Part shown: piece by piece, positions 32,218-41,061 of the stretch
How positions within the stretch are numbered: the stretch's first letter is position 1
Layout of the letters: the number at the start of each line of letters is the position of its first letter
NCBI RefSeq assembly: GCF_003726035.1
Contig: NZ_QICD01000017.1
Coordinates: 1-48,423 of the forward strand
Source of the DNA: Paraeggerthella hongkongensis
GTDB lineage: Bacteria > Actinomycetota > Coriobacteriia > Coriobacteriales > Eggerthellaceae
DNA length: 48,423 bases
Direction: 5' to 3'
Notes under the pieces: model-generated
The model's input: only the letters and a program-made list of their open reading frames with translations
The model's database searches: none
Told to the model about the DNA's origin: nothing
Position numbers and translations under genes: made by a program

Positions 32218-33588
32218 TTAACGCTTGTCGACCCAGATGGTGGCGGCGGTCATGCCCTGCATGTCCTTCGAGATGGTGGGCAGGGGCCCCAGGCGGCTGA
32301 ACACGCCCTGGAACACGCCGTCGTACAGGTACAGGCCGTTGAGGTTGTTGTACATCTGCGGATCGAAGGGCACCTGGTCGTCGGCCAGCTGGTCGATTCC
32401 CGTGTCGGGGGCAAGCGTAAGCGTCTTGAAGGGACGGATGTAGCGCTGCACGATGAAGGGGTAGCCCGCGCGGCCGTTCGCGAAGCGGTCGACCAGCTCT
32501 TCCCAGCGTTCTTGGGAAACGGCGCAGCCTGCGTAGACGTCGTCGGCTCCGTAGTGATCGGTGGGCTTGATGATCCACTCGTCCTTGTTCGCGCGGATCT
32601 GGGGCACGTTGACGTGGTCGTCATCCAGAAACGCGGTCAGGGGGACGGTCTTCTCGATGAACGATATCTCGTCGGAATCGAGAAATTCCATGGTGCGCTT
32701 GTCGAACAGGGCCTTGAATATCTGCTTGTCATGCACGATGTGTCCGGCGAAGCTGCCGATGAGCGCAACCTTCTCCGCGCGGACGGCTTCGATGAGCTGT
32801 TGCGAATCGTCCCAATGGTCGATGACGTCGTTCGTAACGCAGCGCCGCCAGATGGCGTCCACGCGCTCGCCGTCGGCATCGCGCAGCGTTTCGCCGTCGA
32901 AGGTCAGGTCGCGCACGTCGGTCACGACGCAGTCCACGCCGCGATGCCTGAACAGGTCGGCGTAGATGTGGAACTCGTCGACCACGCCGTTTTCCAGGTA
33001 GTCGCAGATGGCGAAGCGAGGATCGTCCACCTTGCGCTCGTAGGTATCGTAGATGGACAAAAACGCGTCGACCCAGGATTCGAACAGCTCGCAGCCTTCC
33101 ACTCGATGGTTGCGAGAGAACGCTTCGAACGCGGGCGAGTTCGCGATGGAGGCCGTGATCTCGCGGTTCTCGTTCATACCCGAGGATCCGTCGCCGTTGA
33201 ACTCGCAGAACTCCATGCGGTAGTCGTCTTCGTTCAGGAAGGTGTCCACGCGCGCGAAGGGCAGCAGGGAGTCGTAGCCGCGCGGCAGCAGGATGAGCTC
33301 TTCGAGGCGCGGATCGAAGTCGAACACGCGGCGGTACTCGGGGTCTTCCAGGTAGCGTGCGATCACCTTGCACAGAATGCGGTGCGAGGTTTCGGCCGTC
33401 TCCTTCATGGTGCGGTACGTTTGCGCGTTGAACAGGCGCGGCACGTACGAGCAGGCCACCACGCGGTGGTGCACGATGGCGGTGGAGCCCTGCATGTAAC
33501 GGTATGCGGCGCGTCGGCCGGCTGCGTCGCCGTCAAGGCGCTCGAGGATGTCGAAGTACTCGCGGGTGTATGCGGCGTTGGTTGGCAT
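32218..33588 (-). CDS. ATP-grasp-like protein (glutathionylspermidine synthase-like)
   Basis: This 456-residue cytoplasmic protein resembles the C-terminal synthetase fold of glutathionylspermidine synthase-like ATP-grasp enzymes. The nucleotide-binding Lys segment is EWIIKPTDHYGADDVYAG in the C-terminal third, and a strongly conserved-looking CEFNGDGSSGMNENREI occurs near residue 150-170. Such enzymes join a carboxylate to an amine with ATP. No thiol or polyamine substrate can be deduced, and the family assignment is moderate. ATG 33588 has GAAAGG upstream. It is the first gene of a pair with the DUF1461 membrane protein. Confidence 0.65.
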   Translation of the reverse strand: MPTNAAYTREYFDILERLDGDAAGRRAAYRYMQGSTAIVHHRVVACSYVPRLFNAQTYRTMKETAETSHRILCKVIARYLEDPEYRRVFDFDPRLEELILLPRGYDSLLPFARVDTFLNEDDYRMEFCEFNGDGSSGMNENREITASIANSPAFEAFSRNHRVEGCELFESWVDAFLSIYDTYERKVDDPRFAICDYLENGVVDEFHIYADLFRHRGVDCVVTDVRDLTFDGETLRDADGERVDAIWRRCVTNDVIDHWDDSQQLIEAVRAEKVALIGSFAGHIVHDKQIFKALFDKRTMEFLDSDEISFIEKTVPLTAFLDDDHVNVPQIRANKDEWIIKPTDHYGADDVYAGCAVSQERWEELVDRFANGRAGYPFIVQRYIRPFKTLTLAPDTGIDQLADDQVPFDPQMYNNLNGLYLYDGVFQGVFSRLGPLPTISKDMQGMTAATIWVDKR

Positions 33589-34070
33589 GGCGATCCTTTC
33601 GCAGACCCGCCCCTGGAAGCGTCGGGGCAGGGGGTTCACGTTTGGAAAAAGTGTAGCACGAGCCGCTCGCCCGCATCGGGGCGGTTGCCGTATCGCCACA
33701 GGAACGGCGGCGGGCCTTTGCCGGGTTGCCGTTTCGGGCGCAAAGCGGCATCTGTGACGAAAAGCAGCACGACGAAGGGTGCTTCTTCGTGCAGCTCGCC
33801 GGCAAAAGTCCTGGTCGCATTTTGGAGCGCAGTCAACGCGCAGCCTTTCGCGCGCTCGAGGTCGTCATGGGTCCCGATTCGCGTCCAAAAGCTTGGGCGG
33901 GTGCGGGCTCAAGCCCGAGGACGGGGCCGGCGCCTTCGTCTTCCGGCTCGATGGCCGCCTCTTCGTGGGGACTCCGCGGGGCCGGGTATTCTCCTCTTGC
34001 GCGAATGGTTCTTTCACGGTACCATCGGCAAGGTTTCACGGGGATTCCGGCCATGCGCGCGGTTCTCTGT
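33589..34070. other. Intergenic region between the ATP-grasp gene and the metK riboswitch
   Basis: About 480 nt without a convincing gene. It contains copy B of the ~90-nt element (33798-33890). A -10-like TATTCT (33987-33992) is the best visible promoter hint for metK, without a clear -35. No other structure was identified. Confidence 0.4.
33798..33890 (+). repeat. Copy B of a conserved ~90-nt intergenic element
   Basis: Homologous to 26952-27046 in the same orientation and without gaps. Upstream of the shared core this copy also has a near-perfect hairpin, CACGACGAA with TTCTTCGTG (about 33769-33792). Confidence 0.75.
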
Positions 34071-34164
34071 TTTATCAAGAGTCGGGGGAGAGAGTTGGCT
34101 CTGAGATCCCGACACCAACCTGGCGGATACGCCAAGGTGGTCCGGCCTACAGCGATGAAGGAGG
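34071..34164 (+). promoter_or_regulatory. SAM-I/IV-clan riboswitch upstream of metK
   Basis: The strand begins TTTATCAAGAG like SAM-I aptamers. P2 is GTCGGG/CCCGAC around an inner AGAG/CTCT with loop TTGG (as GGGA-ctGGCCC in SAM-I), then ACCAACC (compare GGCAACC), P3 TGGCG-GATA-CGCCA, then GGTGGTCC and a short P4 region. P1 is TTTATC (34071-34076) with GATGAA (34154-34159). The metK binding site AAGGAGG (34158-34164) overlaps the P1 strand, so SAM binding should block translation. No terminator is present. The aptamer is compact, like the SAM-I/IV variant type. Confidence 0.75.
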
Positions 34165-34169
34165 AACTT

Positions 34170-35435
34170 ATGGCCGAAGAATGCTCTACGTACCTGTTCA
34201 CGTCCGAGTCCGTCACCGAGGGTCATCCCGACAAGGTGTGCGACCAGATATCCGACGCCGTGCTCGACGCCATCCTGGCCAAGGAGATCGAGCTGGCGGC
34301 TCAGGGCTACATCGCCCCCAGCGGACAGCCCGCCGACCCCGCGCAGGTGCGCTGCGCCTGCGAGACCATGGCCACCACCGGCATGGTCATCGTCACGGGC
34401 GAGATCCGCACGCAGGCCTACGTCGACGTGCCCGCCATCGTGCGCGAGGTGCTGCGCGACATCGGCTACGACCGCGCGAAGTACGGCTTCGACTGCGACA
34501 CCTGCGGCGTGCTCAACGCCATCCACGACCAAAGCCCCGACATCGCCCAGGGCGTCGACGAAAGCTGGGAGGCCCAGCACGGCCTGGCCGAGGACGACCC
34601 CTACGAGCGCATCGGCGCGGGCGACCAGGGCATGATGTTCGGCTACGCGTGCGACGAGACGTCCACGCTCATGCCCATGCCCGTCTACCTGGCGCATCGC
34701 CTGGCCGAGCGCCTGACCGAGGTGCGCAAGAGCGGCGCCATGCCGCATCTGCGCCCGGACGGCAAGACCCAGGTGTCCGTGCGCTACGAGGACGGCCGCC
34801 CCGTGAACGTGGAGAAGGTGGTCGTGTCCACGCAGCACTCCGAGGCCATCGCCCATGACGAGCTGCGCGCGCAGATCATCGCGAACGTGGTGGAGCCGGT
34901 GTTCGCGCACGAGGGCGTGGAGCTGGCCGCCGACGCCGAGATCCACGTGAACCCCACCGGCCGCTTCGTCATCGGCGGTCCCATGGGGGACGCGGGACTC
35001 ACCGGTCGCAAGATCATCGTCGACACCTACGGCGGCATGGGCCGCCACGGCGGCGGCGCGTTCTCCGGCAAGGACTGCACGAAGGTTGACCGCTCGGCTG
35101 CCTACGCGGCGCGCTGGGTGGCCAAGAACGTGGTGGCCGCGGGCCTCGCGCGCCGCTGCGAGGTGCAGGTCGCCTACGCCATCGGCATGGCCAAGCCCGT
35201 CTCGGTGATGGTGGACACCTTCGGCACCAACGCGGTGCCCGAGGCCGACATCATGGCCGCGATCGAGCGGACCTTCGACCTGCGTCCCGGCGCCATCGTG
35301 GACGCGCTCGACCTGCGTCGTCCCATCTACCGCAAGACGGCCGCCTACGGCCACTTCGGCCGCGAGCTTCCCGAGTTCACCTGGGAGCGCACCGACAAGG
35401 CCGACGAACTGCGGAAAGCCTGCGGGCTGGCATAG
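34170..35435 (+). CDS. metK: S-adenosylmethionine synthetase
   Basis: This 421-residue enzyme makes SAM from methionine and ATP. It opens with [23 protein letters not shown], has the ATP/metal motif [16 protein letters not shown] near 146-161 and ends with the [19 protein letters not shown] region. Three-domain length is normal. ATG 34170 follows AAGGAGG directly inside the riboswitch. Feedback by its own product SAM through that riboswitch is the expected control. A terminator follows at 35454. Confidence 0.96.
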   Translation: MAEECSTYLFTSESVTEGHPDKVCDQISDAVLDAILAKEIELAAQGYIAPSGQPADPAQVRCACETMATTGMVIVTGEIRTQAYVDVPAIVREVLRDIGYDRAKYGFDCDTCGVLNAIHDQSPDIAQGVDESWEAQHGLAEDDPYERIGAGDQGMMFGYACDETSTLMPMPVYLAHRLAERLTEVRKSGAMPHLRPDGKTQVSVRYEDGRPVNVEKVVVSTQHSEAIAHDELRAQIIANVVEPVFAHEGVELAADAEIHVNPTGRFVIGGPMGDAGLTGRKIIVDTYGGMGRHGGGAFSGKDCTKVDRSAAYAARWVAKNVVAAGLARRCEVQVAYAIGMAKPVSVMVDTFGTNAVPEADIMAAIERTFDLRPGAIVDALDLRRPIYRKTAAYGHFGRELPEFTWERTDKADELRKACGLA

Positions 35436-35453
35436 CCTGCGCTTCGCTGATAG

Positions 35454-35498
35454 AAAGAGGCCGCCCGTTGCGCATGCATGAGGGCGGCCTCTTTCTTG
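35454..35498 (+). terminator. Intrinsic terminator after metK
   Basis: A 14-bp stem (35454-35467 with 35483-35496) whose right arm, GGGCGGCCTCTTTC, is followed by TT, giving a T-rich end. Confidence 0.88.
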
Positions 35499-35588
35499 TC
35501 ATGAGAAGCGATCGGGCCGGCCGAAAGCGCATCGGACGGCGGACGGGGAAGCGCGCGGGCGCGTTTCGGAGCGAACGAGGACATAGGA

Positions 35589-35594
35589 TATACT
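35589..35594 (+). promoter_or_regulatory. -10 element directly before priA (possible leaderless start)
   Basis: TATACT ends 6 nt before the priA ATG, the distance expected between a -10 and the transcription start. No ribosome binding site is visible. A TTCGGA at 35565-35570 is a weak -35 with an 18-nt spacer. Confidence 0.45.
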
Positions 35595-35600
35595 GAAGTC

Positions 35601-38006
35601 ATGAAACTCGCATCGGTCATCCTGGACATACCCACGCAAGCGCTCGACGCGCCCTACACGTACGCCGTGCCCGAAGACGAAAGCGGCGACCATCCCATCG
35701 AGGTGGGCTGCGCCGTGCTCGTGCCGTTCGGCCATCGCCGTGCGGTTGGCTTCGTGATCGGCCTCGAGGAGCGCGAGGACGGCGACTATCCCGCAGGGCT
35801 CGACCCCGCCAAGCTCAAGGTCATCGTGCAGGCGGTGAGCCGCCCGTATTTCGACGAGGAAGGGGCTGCGTGCGCCCAGTGGCTGGCGCGGCGCTACATC
35901 GCGCCGCTCTCGTCGTGCGCGCGCCTGTTCACCCCGCCGGGCGGGGTGCCGCGCATGGTGCGGTCGCGCGAGGGCTACTGGCGTTTGAAAGAGCCCGCCG
36001 TGGGGGAAGTGGACGATCGTTGGGTGCTTCCGGGCGCGGCCTTCGATACGTTCGAACCCCGTAAAAACGCCGTCAAGCAGACTTCCATAGTGGAGGCCCT
36101 GCGCGCGGGCGACCTGCGCGTGGCCGAGCTGTCGGCCGAGTTCGGCGCGGTGTCGGCTCCGTTGAAGGCGCTCGAGAAGCAAGGCGTCGTGCGCATCGAG
36201 CATCGCCGCCGCATGCGGGGCTTCGCGACTCCGCCGGCCTGCGGACCGGAGGGGTCGGTTGACGCTGCGCACGCCCTTGCCGGTTCGCTGCGCCAGCCTG
36301 CGGACCTGCCGCCTGCAGGCCTGCAGGCTGCAGGCGGCTTCACCCCCTCTCCCAAGCCGCCGCTCACGCAGGGGCAGGCGGCGGCGCTCGCCGTCATCGA
36401 TGCGGCGCGCGAGCGCGGCGCGGGCGAGGTCGTGCTGGTGGACGGCGTGACCGGATCGGGTAAAACGGAAGTGTATCTCCAGGCTATCGAGGCGGCGCTC
36501 GCCGCGGGGCGCACGGCGTGCGTGCTCGTGCCCGAGATATCGCTCACGCCGCAAACCGTGGGGCGCTTCCGCGGCCGCTTCGGCGACACCGTGGCCGTCA
36601 TGCACTCGCGCATGAGCCAGGGCGAGCGCTACGACCAGTGGGATTTCATCCGCTCGGGCGCTGCGCGCGTGGTGGTGGGCGCGCGCAGCGCTCTGTTCAC
36701 GCCGCTTTCGAATCTGGGCTTGATCATCATCGACGAGGAGCACGAAGGATCCTACAAGCAGGACAGCTCGCCGCGCTATCATGCGCGCGACGTGGCCGTG
36801 TGGATGGCGCGCCGCGCGGGCGCCGCCGTGGTGCTCGGGTCGGCCACGCCTTCCATCGAGGCGCTTCATGCCTGCGCGAAAGACCCGGCATGGCATCACG
36901 TGGAGCTTCCCGAGCGCGCGAACGGCAAGCCGTTGCCGGCGGTGCGCGTGGTGGACATGGCCGTGGAGTTCAGCGGCGGCTCCCGCTCCATGTTCTCGGG
37001 AGCCCTCTCGCGCGCGCTCGCCGAGGAGCTGTCTGCCGGGCGCAAGGCGGTGCTGCTGCTCAACCAGCGCGGGTTCGCGAAGTTCTTGCTGTGCCGGGAG
37101 TGCGGGTTCGTGCCGGAATGCCCGTCCTGTTCCACGTCGCTGACCTATCATGAACGCGGGAATTTCCTGATATGCCACCATTGCGGGTTTCGCATTCCCG
37201 CGCCGCCCGTGTGCCCGGAATGCGCGAGCCCGTACCTCAAGAAGTTCGGCGCCGGCACGCAGCGGGTGGAGGCCGACCTCCGCGTTCTTTTGGACGAAAC
37301 GCCCGGGGTGGGCCCCGGGGTTCCCATCGTGCGCATGGATGCGGACACGACGTCGGGCAAGGGCGCTCACCAGCGGCTTTTGGAGGAGTTCGCCGCCGCC
37401 GACGCCGCGGTGCTCCTCGGCACGCAGATGATCGCGAAGGGCCTTGACTTCGAAGACGTCACGCTGGTGGGCGTCATCAACGCCGACACCATGCTGAAGC
37501 TTCCCGACTATCGAGCCGCCGAGCGCACGTTCGACCTTGTGGAGCAGGTGGCCGGACGCGCGGGGCGCGCCGAGCTGCCGGGGCGCGTGCTCGTGCAGAC
37601 CTACGAAGCGGACGCCGCCCCCATCCGGGCCGCGGCGTCGTACGACCGCGCGCTGTTTCTGCGCGACGAGCTGCCGAAGCGGCGCCTGTTGGGGTACCCG
37701 CCGTACGTGCGCATGGCGAACGTGCTGATCTGGGGCAAGGACGAAGCGGCGGTGCGCGGGGCGGCCCAGCAGCTGCAGCAGGGGATCGAGCAGGTCGTGC
37801 GCGATTTCGGAGGCGACGATTGGACGGTCCTGCCCGCTACGCCGTGCGTTCTCGCGAAGCTACGGGGCACGTACCGCTGGCACATCGTGGTGAAGTGCCC
37901 GCCGGAGGCCGACCTCTCGGCCGTGCTTCTTCCGTACTTCAGGCACCGCAAGCCCGACAAGGACGCGAACGTAGTGATCGACGTGGACCCCGACGACTTG
38001 CTGTAG
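35601..38006 (+). CDS. priA: Primosomal helicase PriA
   Basis: This 801-residue protein restarts stalled replication forks. The 3'-end binding domain is at the N terminus (MKLASVILDIPTQALDAPYTY). The helicase core has Walker A GVTGSGKTEVYLQ (about 280-292), IIDEEHEGSYKQD and SATPSIEALH. The zinc-binding insert holds the paired cysteines CRECGFVPECPSC and CHHCGFRIPAPPVCPEC (about 497-550). A linker near residue 240 is encoded by a GC-rich palindromic run. All motifs are present. Confidence 0.95.
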   Translation: MKLASVILDIPTQALDAPYTYAVPEDESGDHPIEVGCAVLVPFGHRRAVGFVIGLEEREDGDYPAGLDPAKLKVIVQAVSRPYFDEEGAACAQWLARRYIAPLSSCARLFTPPGGVPRMVRSREGYWRLKEPAVGEVDDRWVLPGAAFDTFEPRKNAVKQTSIVEALRAGDLRVAELSAEFGAVSAPLKALEKQGVVRIEHRRRMRGFATPPACGPEGSVDAAHALAGSLRQPADLPPAGLQAAGGFTPSPKPPLTQGQAAALAVIDAARERGAGEVVLVDGVTGSGKTEVYLQAIEAALAAGRTACVLVPEISLTPQTVGRFRGRFGDTVAVMHSRMSQGERYDQWDFIRSGAARVVVGARSALFTPLSNLGLIIIDEEHEGSYKQDSSPRYHARDVAVWMARRAGAAVVLGSATPSIEALHACAKDPAWHHVELPERANGKPLPAVRVVDMAVEFSGGSRSMFSGALSRALAEELSAGRKAVLLLNQRGFAKFLLCRECGFVPECPSCSTSLTYHERGNFLICHHCGFRIPAPPVCPECASPYLKKFGAGTQRVEADLRVLLDETPGVGPGVPIVRMDADTTSGKGAHQRLLEEFAAADAAVLLGTQMIAKGLDFEDVTLVGVINADTMLKLPDYRAAERTFDLVEQVAGRAGRAELPGRVLVQTYEADAAPIRAAASYDRALFLRDELPKRRLLGYPPYVRMANVLIWGKDEAAVRGAAQQLQQGIEQVVRDFGGDDWTVLPATPCVLAKLRGTYRWHIVVKCPPEADLSAVLLPYFRHRKPDKDANVVIDVDPDDLL

Positions 38007-38137
38007 GCGGCCTTTGGCGGGTTCGCTGCTCGTAGGTTTACAGTTTCAGCTGCGTCTTCCGTTGTCGTGGTATTCTGGGTGCCCTACAGCTGATTCGACT
38101 GAAAGCGGTGTCGCAGGCGATGGAGGAGGTTCGAGCC

Positions 38138-40912
38138 GTGGGGAAATGCGCGAAGCGCATCGCGTGCACGCTGGTGCTCTCGGCGATGCTGGCCGTCGCG
38201 TTCGTTGCTCCTGCGGTTGCCGACGAGCAGGCTTTGTCGTCTCGCGGGCGCGTGGTGAAGGTGGCGTTTCCCCCGTCCGAGGGCTTGAGCATGGTGGACG
38301 ACCAGGGAAACCGCAGCGGGGTGCTCTTCGACTGGCTCACCGAGATCGCGAAGTACACCGGTTGGGAATACGAGTTCGTCGATGGAGACGTCGACAGCTT
38401 GATCGGTCGACTGCGCGATGGCGAAATCGACCTGGTCGGCGGCATGTTCGTGCGCGAGCAGCTTGTCGATTCCCTTGACTACTCGACCTACAGCATGGGC
38501 TCGAACCGTTCGCTGCTGGCGTGCGCGCAGGACAACGATGCCGTTGCGAGCTTCGACTTGAGCACCCTGAACGGCGCGACAATCGGCGTGTACGAGAAAG
38601 CCGTCGACAAGAACAAGCGGCTTGCGGGCTTCCTGAGCTTGAACGGCCTTTCCTGCACGCTTCTTCCGCTTGACTACGCTTCGTACAAAAGCTGTCTCGA
38701 CGACGGCGCAGCCGACGTCATGTTGACTGGGGACACGGATCTTCCCGACAACTGCAAGGTCATCGCATCGTTTGGCGGCGAGCCGCAGTACTTCGCCCTT
38801 GCGAAGGGAAGCGACCTGCTGCCCGAGCTCGATGCCGCAATGGCCCAGGTGTACGCAGCCGACCCCGGGTTCGCCACCAAGCTTCACGACGCCTATTTTC
38901 CCCAGGCGTACCGGTTCCCCCTGGAGCTTTCCGCCGACGACCGCGCGTACATTGCAAGCCGGGGCGAGGTCAAAGTGGCCGTGGTGGCGGGGCAGTATCC
39001 TTTGTATTACGACCTTGAGGGATCGTACCGAGGCGTGGTGAAGGAGATCTTGGGCCTGGTGTCCGAGCGGACGGGCTTGACGTTTCGGTTCGTCCACGCA
39101 GGCACGTACGAAGCGGCGCTCGAGCTGGTGGAGTCGGGCGAAGCGGACGTGCTGGGCGGATTCCAGGGCGACGAGCGCACTGCATCCGAGCGCGATCTAG
39201 CCCTGACGGCAAGCTATGCGTCCTTGGACGGGGTGGTGCTTAGGAGCAAGGCGGGATCCCAACGAAGCGAGGGCCTGGTGTTCGCGCAGCTGGAAGGGCT
39301 TGCCGACCCGAAGGGCCTCGACGTGGCGCGCGTGGTGCGCTACGCGACGTACGAAGAGTGCTTGTCGGCTGTGAACGAAGGACGCGCCGACCTAACCAGC
39401 ATGCCCGCTTCGTGCGCCGAGAGCCTGTTCGTCGAGCGCTCGTACGCCAACGTTGCCCCGGCAACGTCGGAGCACGACGACGCCGTGTTCTCCTTGGCGT
39501 TGCCCAAGCCCGTGGATGCGTCTTTGTACGCCGTGCTGAACAAGGCCGTGAACAGCTTGTCGAGCGACGAGCTTGGCGCCATCGTGTCCCGCAACTCCAC
39601 GCCGGTGACCTCGCATCGCGCCACCATCGAGTCATTCGTGGCGCAAAACCCCTTTCTCGTGGTCACCATGGTTCTTGTGTTCGCCTTGCTTTTGGGGGTC
39701 ATCGGCGTCGTGGTGTCGTTGTCGAAGGTGCGCGCCCGCATGATGGCGATCAAGCTGGAGAAAGCCGAGGAGGCCGGTCGCGAAAAGGCGGACTTTCTTT
39801 CGCGCATGTCGCACGAGATACGCACGCCCATGAACGCCATCATCGGGCTTTCCAGCGTGGCGTCGCTGTCGGGAGAGGCTACGCCCGCCATCCGCTCCAG
39901 CCTTGAGAAGATCAACACGTCGGCCCAGTTCCTGCTCTCGCTTGTCAACGACATCCTGGATATGTCGAAGATCGACAACAACAAGATGCGCATCGAGGTT
40001 GCTCCTATGCGCCTTCGTTGCCTGGCCGAGCGCCTGGAGAGCATGTTCTGCATGCAGGCCGAGGAGAAAGACGTGCGCTTCGAGGTGCGCTGCTGCGTGG
40101 ACGAGGGCGTGGTGGGAGACGACGTGCGTCTTCAGCAGGTGCTGGCGAACTTGCTGTCGAACGCGTTCAAGTTCACCGACGGCGGCGGCTTCGTTCAGCT
40201 TTCCATCGAGGAGCTGCGCCGAGACGACGCGAGCGTGCGCATTCGCTTCAGCGTGAAAGACGACGGCGCGGGCATTCGCGAAGAGGATCTGGGCCGTATT
40301 TTCGATTCGTTCGAGCAGGCCGCTGAGAACCGTCGCAATGCCCAGGGAACCGGCCTCGGACTCGCCATCAGCAGCAGCCTCGTGCGTCTTATGGGCGGCT
40401 CGCTTGAGGTTCGAAGCAGTTTCGGACGGGGGTCGGAGTTCTTCTTCGCGATTGATCTGCCGCTTGCCGAAGAGGGGCAGGCCCCGTTGAACAAGGCTGT
40501 ACCGTCGCCTGATAATGCCCCTGCTTTGAAGGGGTCGCATGTCCTTTTGGCCGAGGACAATGACCTGAACGCCGAGATCGCGGTTGCTTTGCTTGAAATG
40601 CAAGGCATGTCGGTGGATCGAGCGGCGGACGGACGCGAGGCGATCGATCTATTCGAGGCCTCGGAAGCGGGAGCGTACGATTTCGTGCTCATGGACGTGA
40701 GAATGCCGGTGCTCGACGGGTTGGCTGCTGCTCGCGCCATCCGTTCGCTCGATCGTGCTGACGCGCGAAAGGTTCCCATCGTCGCCTTGACCGCCAACAC
40801 GTTTCAGGAGGACCGGGAGGAGGCGCGGGCCGCCGGCATGGACGGTTTCGTGCCCAAGCCGTTCGACGCCAACCAGCTCTACGATGCGCTTCGGGGATTC
40901 TTGAACGGATAG
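38138..40912 (+). CDS. Hybrid sensor histidine kinase with two periplasmic solute-binding domains (BvgS/EvgS-like)
   Basis: This 924-residue protein starts with a signal peptide (VLSAMLAVAFVAPAVA, cleavage before DEQ). Two SBP_bac_3-type domains follow: about 38-265 (VVKVAFPPSEG) and 275-490 (EVKVAVVAGQYPLYYDLEG). A membrane helix lies at about 504-528. The kinase core has SRMSHEIRTPMNAI with phospho-His559, then a HATPase with NLLSNAFKF, DDGAGI and GTGLGLAI. A receiver domain ends the protein, with phospho-acceptor Asp853 (LMDVRMPVLDG). There is no HPt or PAS domain. GTG 38138 was preferred over GTG 38108 because GGAGGAGG precedes it and the signal peptide then begins properly. The ligands are probably amino acids or similar small molecules. 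The output regulator is not adjacent. Confidence 0.93.
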   Translation: MGKCAKRIACTLVLSAMLAVAFVAPAVADEQALSSRGRVVKVAFPPSEGLSMVDDQGNRSGVLFDWLTEIAKYTGWEYEFVDGDVDSLIGRLRDGEIDLVGGMFVREQLVDSLDYSTYSMGSNRSLLACAQDNDAVASFDLSTLNGATIGVYEKAVDKNKRLAGFLSLNGLSCTLLPLDYASYKSCLDDGAADVMLTGDTDLPDNCKVIASFGGEPQYFALAKGSDLLPELDAAMAQVYAADPGFATKLHDAYFPQAYRFPLELSADDRAYIASRGEVKVAVVAGQYPLYYDLEGSYRGVVKEILGLVSERTGLTFRFVHAGTYEAALELVESGEADVLGGFQGDERTASERDLALTASYASLDGVVLRSKAGSQRSEGLVFAQLEGLADPKGLDVARVVRYATYEECLSAVNEGRADLTSMPASCAESLFVERSYANVAPATSEHDDAVFSLALPKPVDASLYAVLNKAVNSLSSDELGAIVSRNSTPVTSHRATIESFVAQNPFLVVTMVLVFALLLGVIGVVVSLSKVRARMMAIKLEKAEEAGREKADFLSRMSHEIRTPMNAIIGLSSVASLSGEATPAIRSSLEKINTSAQFLLSLVNDILDMSKIDNNKMRIEVAPMRLRCLAERLESMFCMQAEEKDVRFEVRCCVDEGVVGDDVRLQQVLANLLSNAFKFTDGGGFVQLSIEELRRDDASVRIRFSVKDDGAGIREEDLGRIFDSFEQAAENRRNAQGTGLGLAISSSLVRLMGGSLEVRSSFGRGSEFFFAIDLPLAEEGQAPLNKAVPSPDNAPALKGSHVLLAEDNDLNAEIAVALLEMQGMSVDRAADGREAIDLFEASEAGAYDFVLMDVRMPVLDGLAAARAIRSLDRADARKVPIVALTANTFQEDREEARAAGMDGFVPKPFDANQLYDALRGFLNG

Positions 40913-40940
40913 CGAACGAATTTGTCTGGGAGGCTTTCCC

Positions 40941-40969
40941 TTGCGCTGTGCGGCGCGCTTTGGAATAAT
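40941..40969 (+). promoter_or_regulatory. Promoter for the GGDEF-EAL gene
   Basis: TTGCGC (40941-40946), a 17-nt spacer, AATAAT (40964-40969), about 90 nt upstream of GTG 41062. Confidence 0.5.
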
Positions 40970-41061
40970 GTGAAATCAAGTCAGCAAGCAAACCGCATAG
41001 CCCGACCGCGTACTGGACGCAGCCTGGCAAGGGCTTGTTTCATAGCGAAAAGGGGATAAGG

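Noticed and set aside
36311-36340. Palindromic run of GCCTGCAGG repeats inside priA
   Set aside because: It codes a Pro/Ala/Gly linker in frame; probably a variable linker, not a regulatory site.
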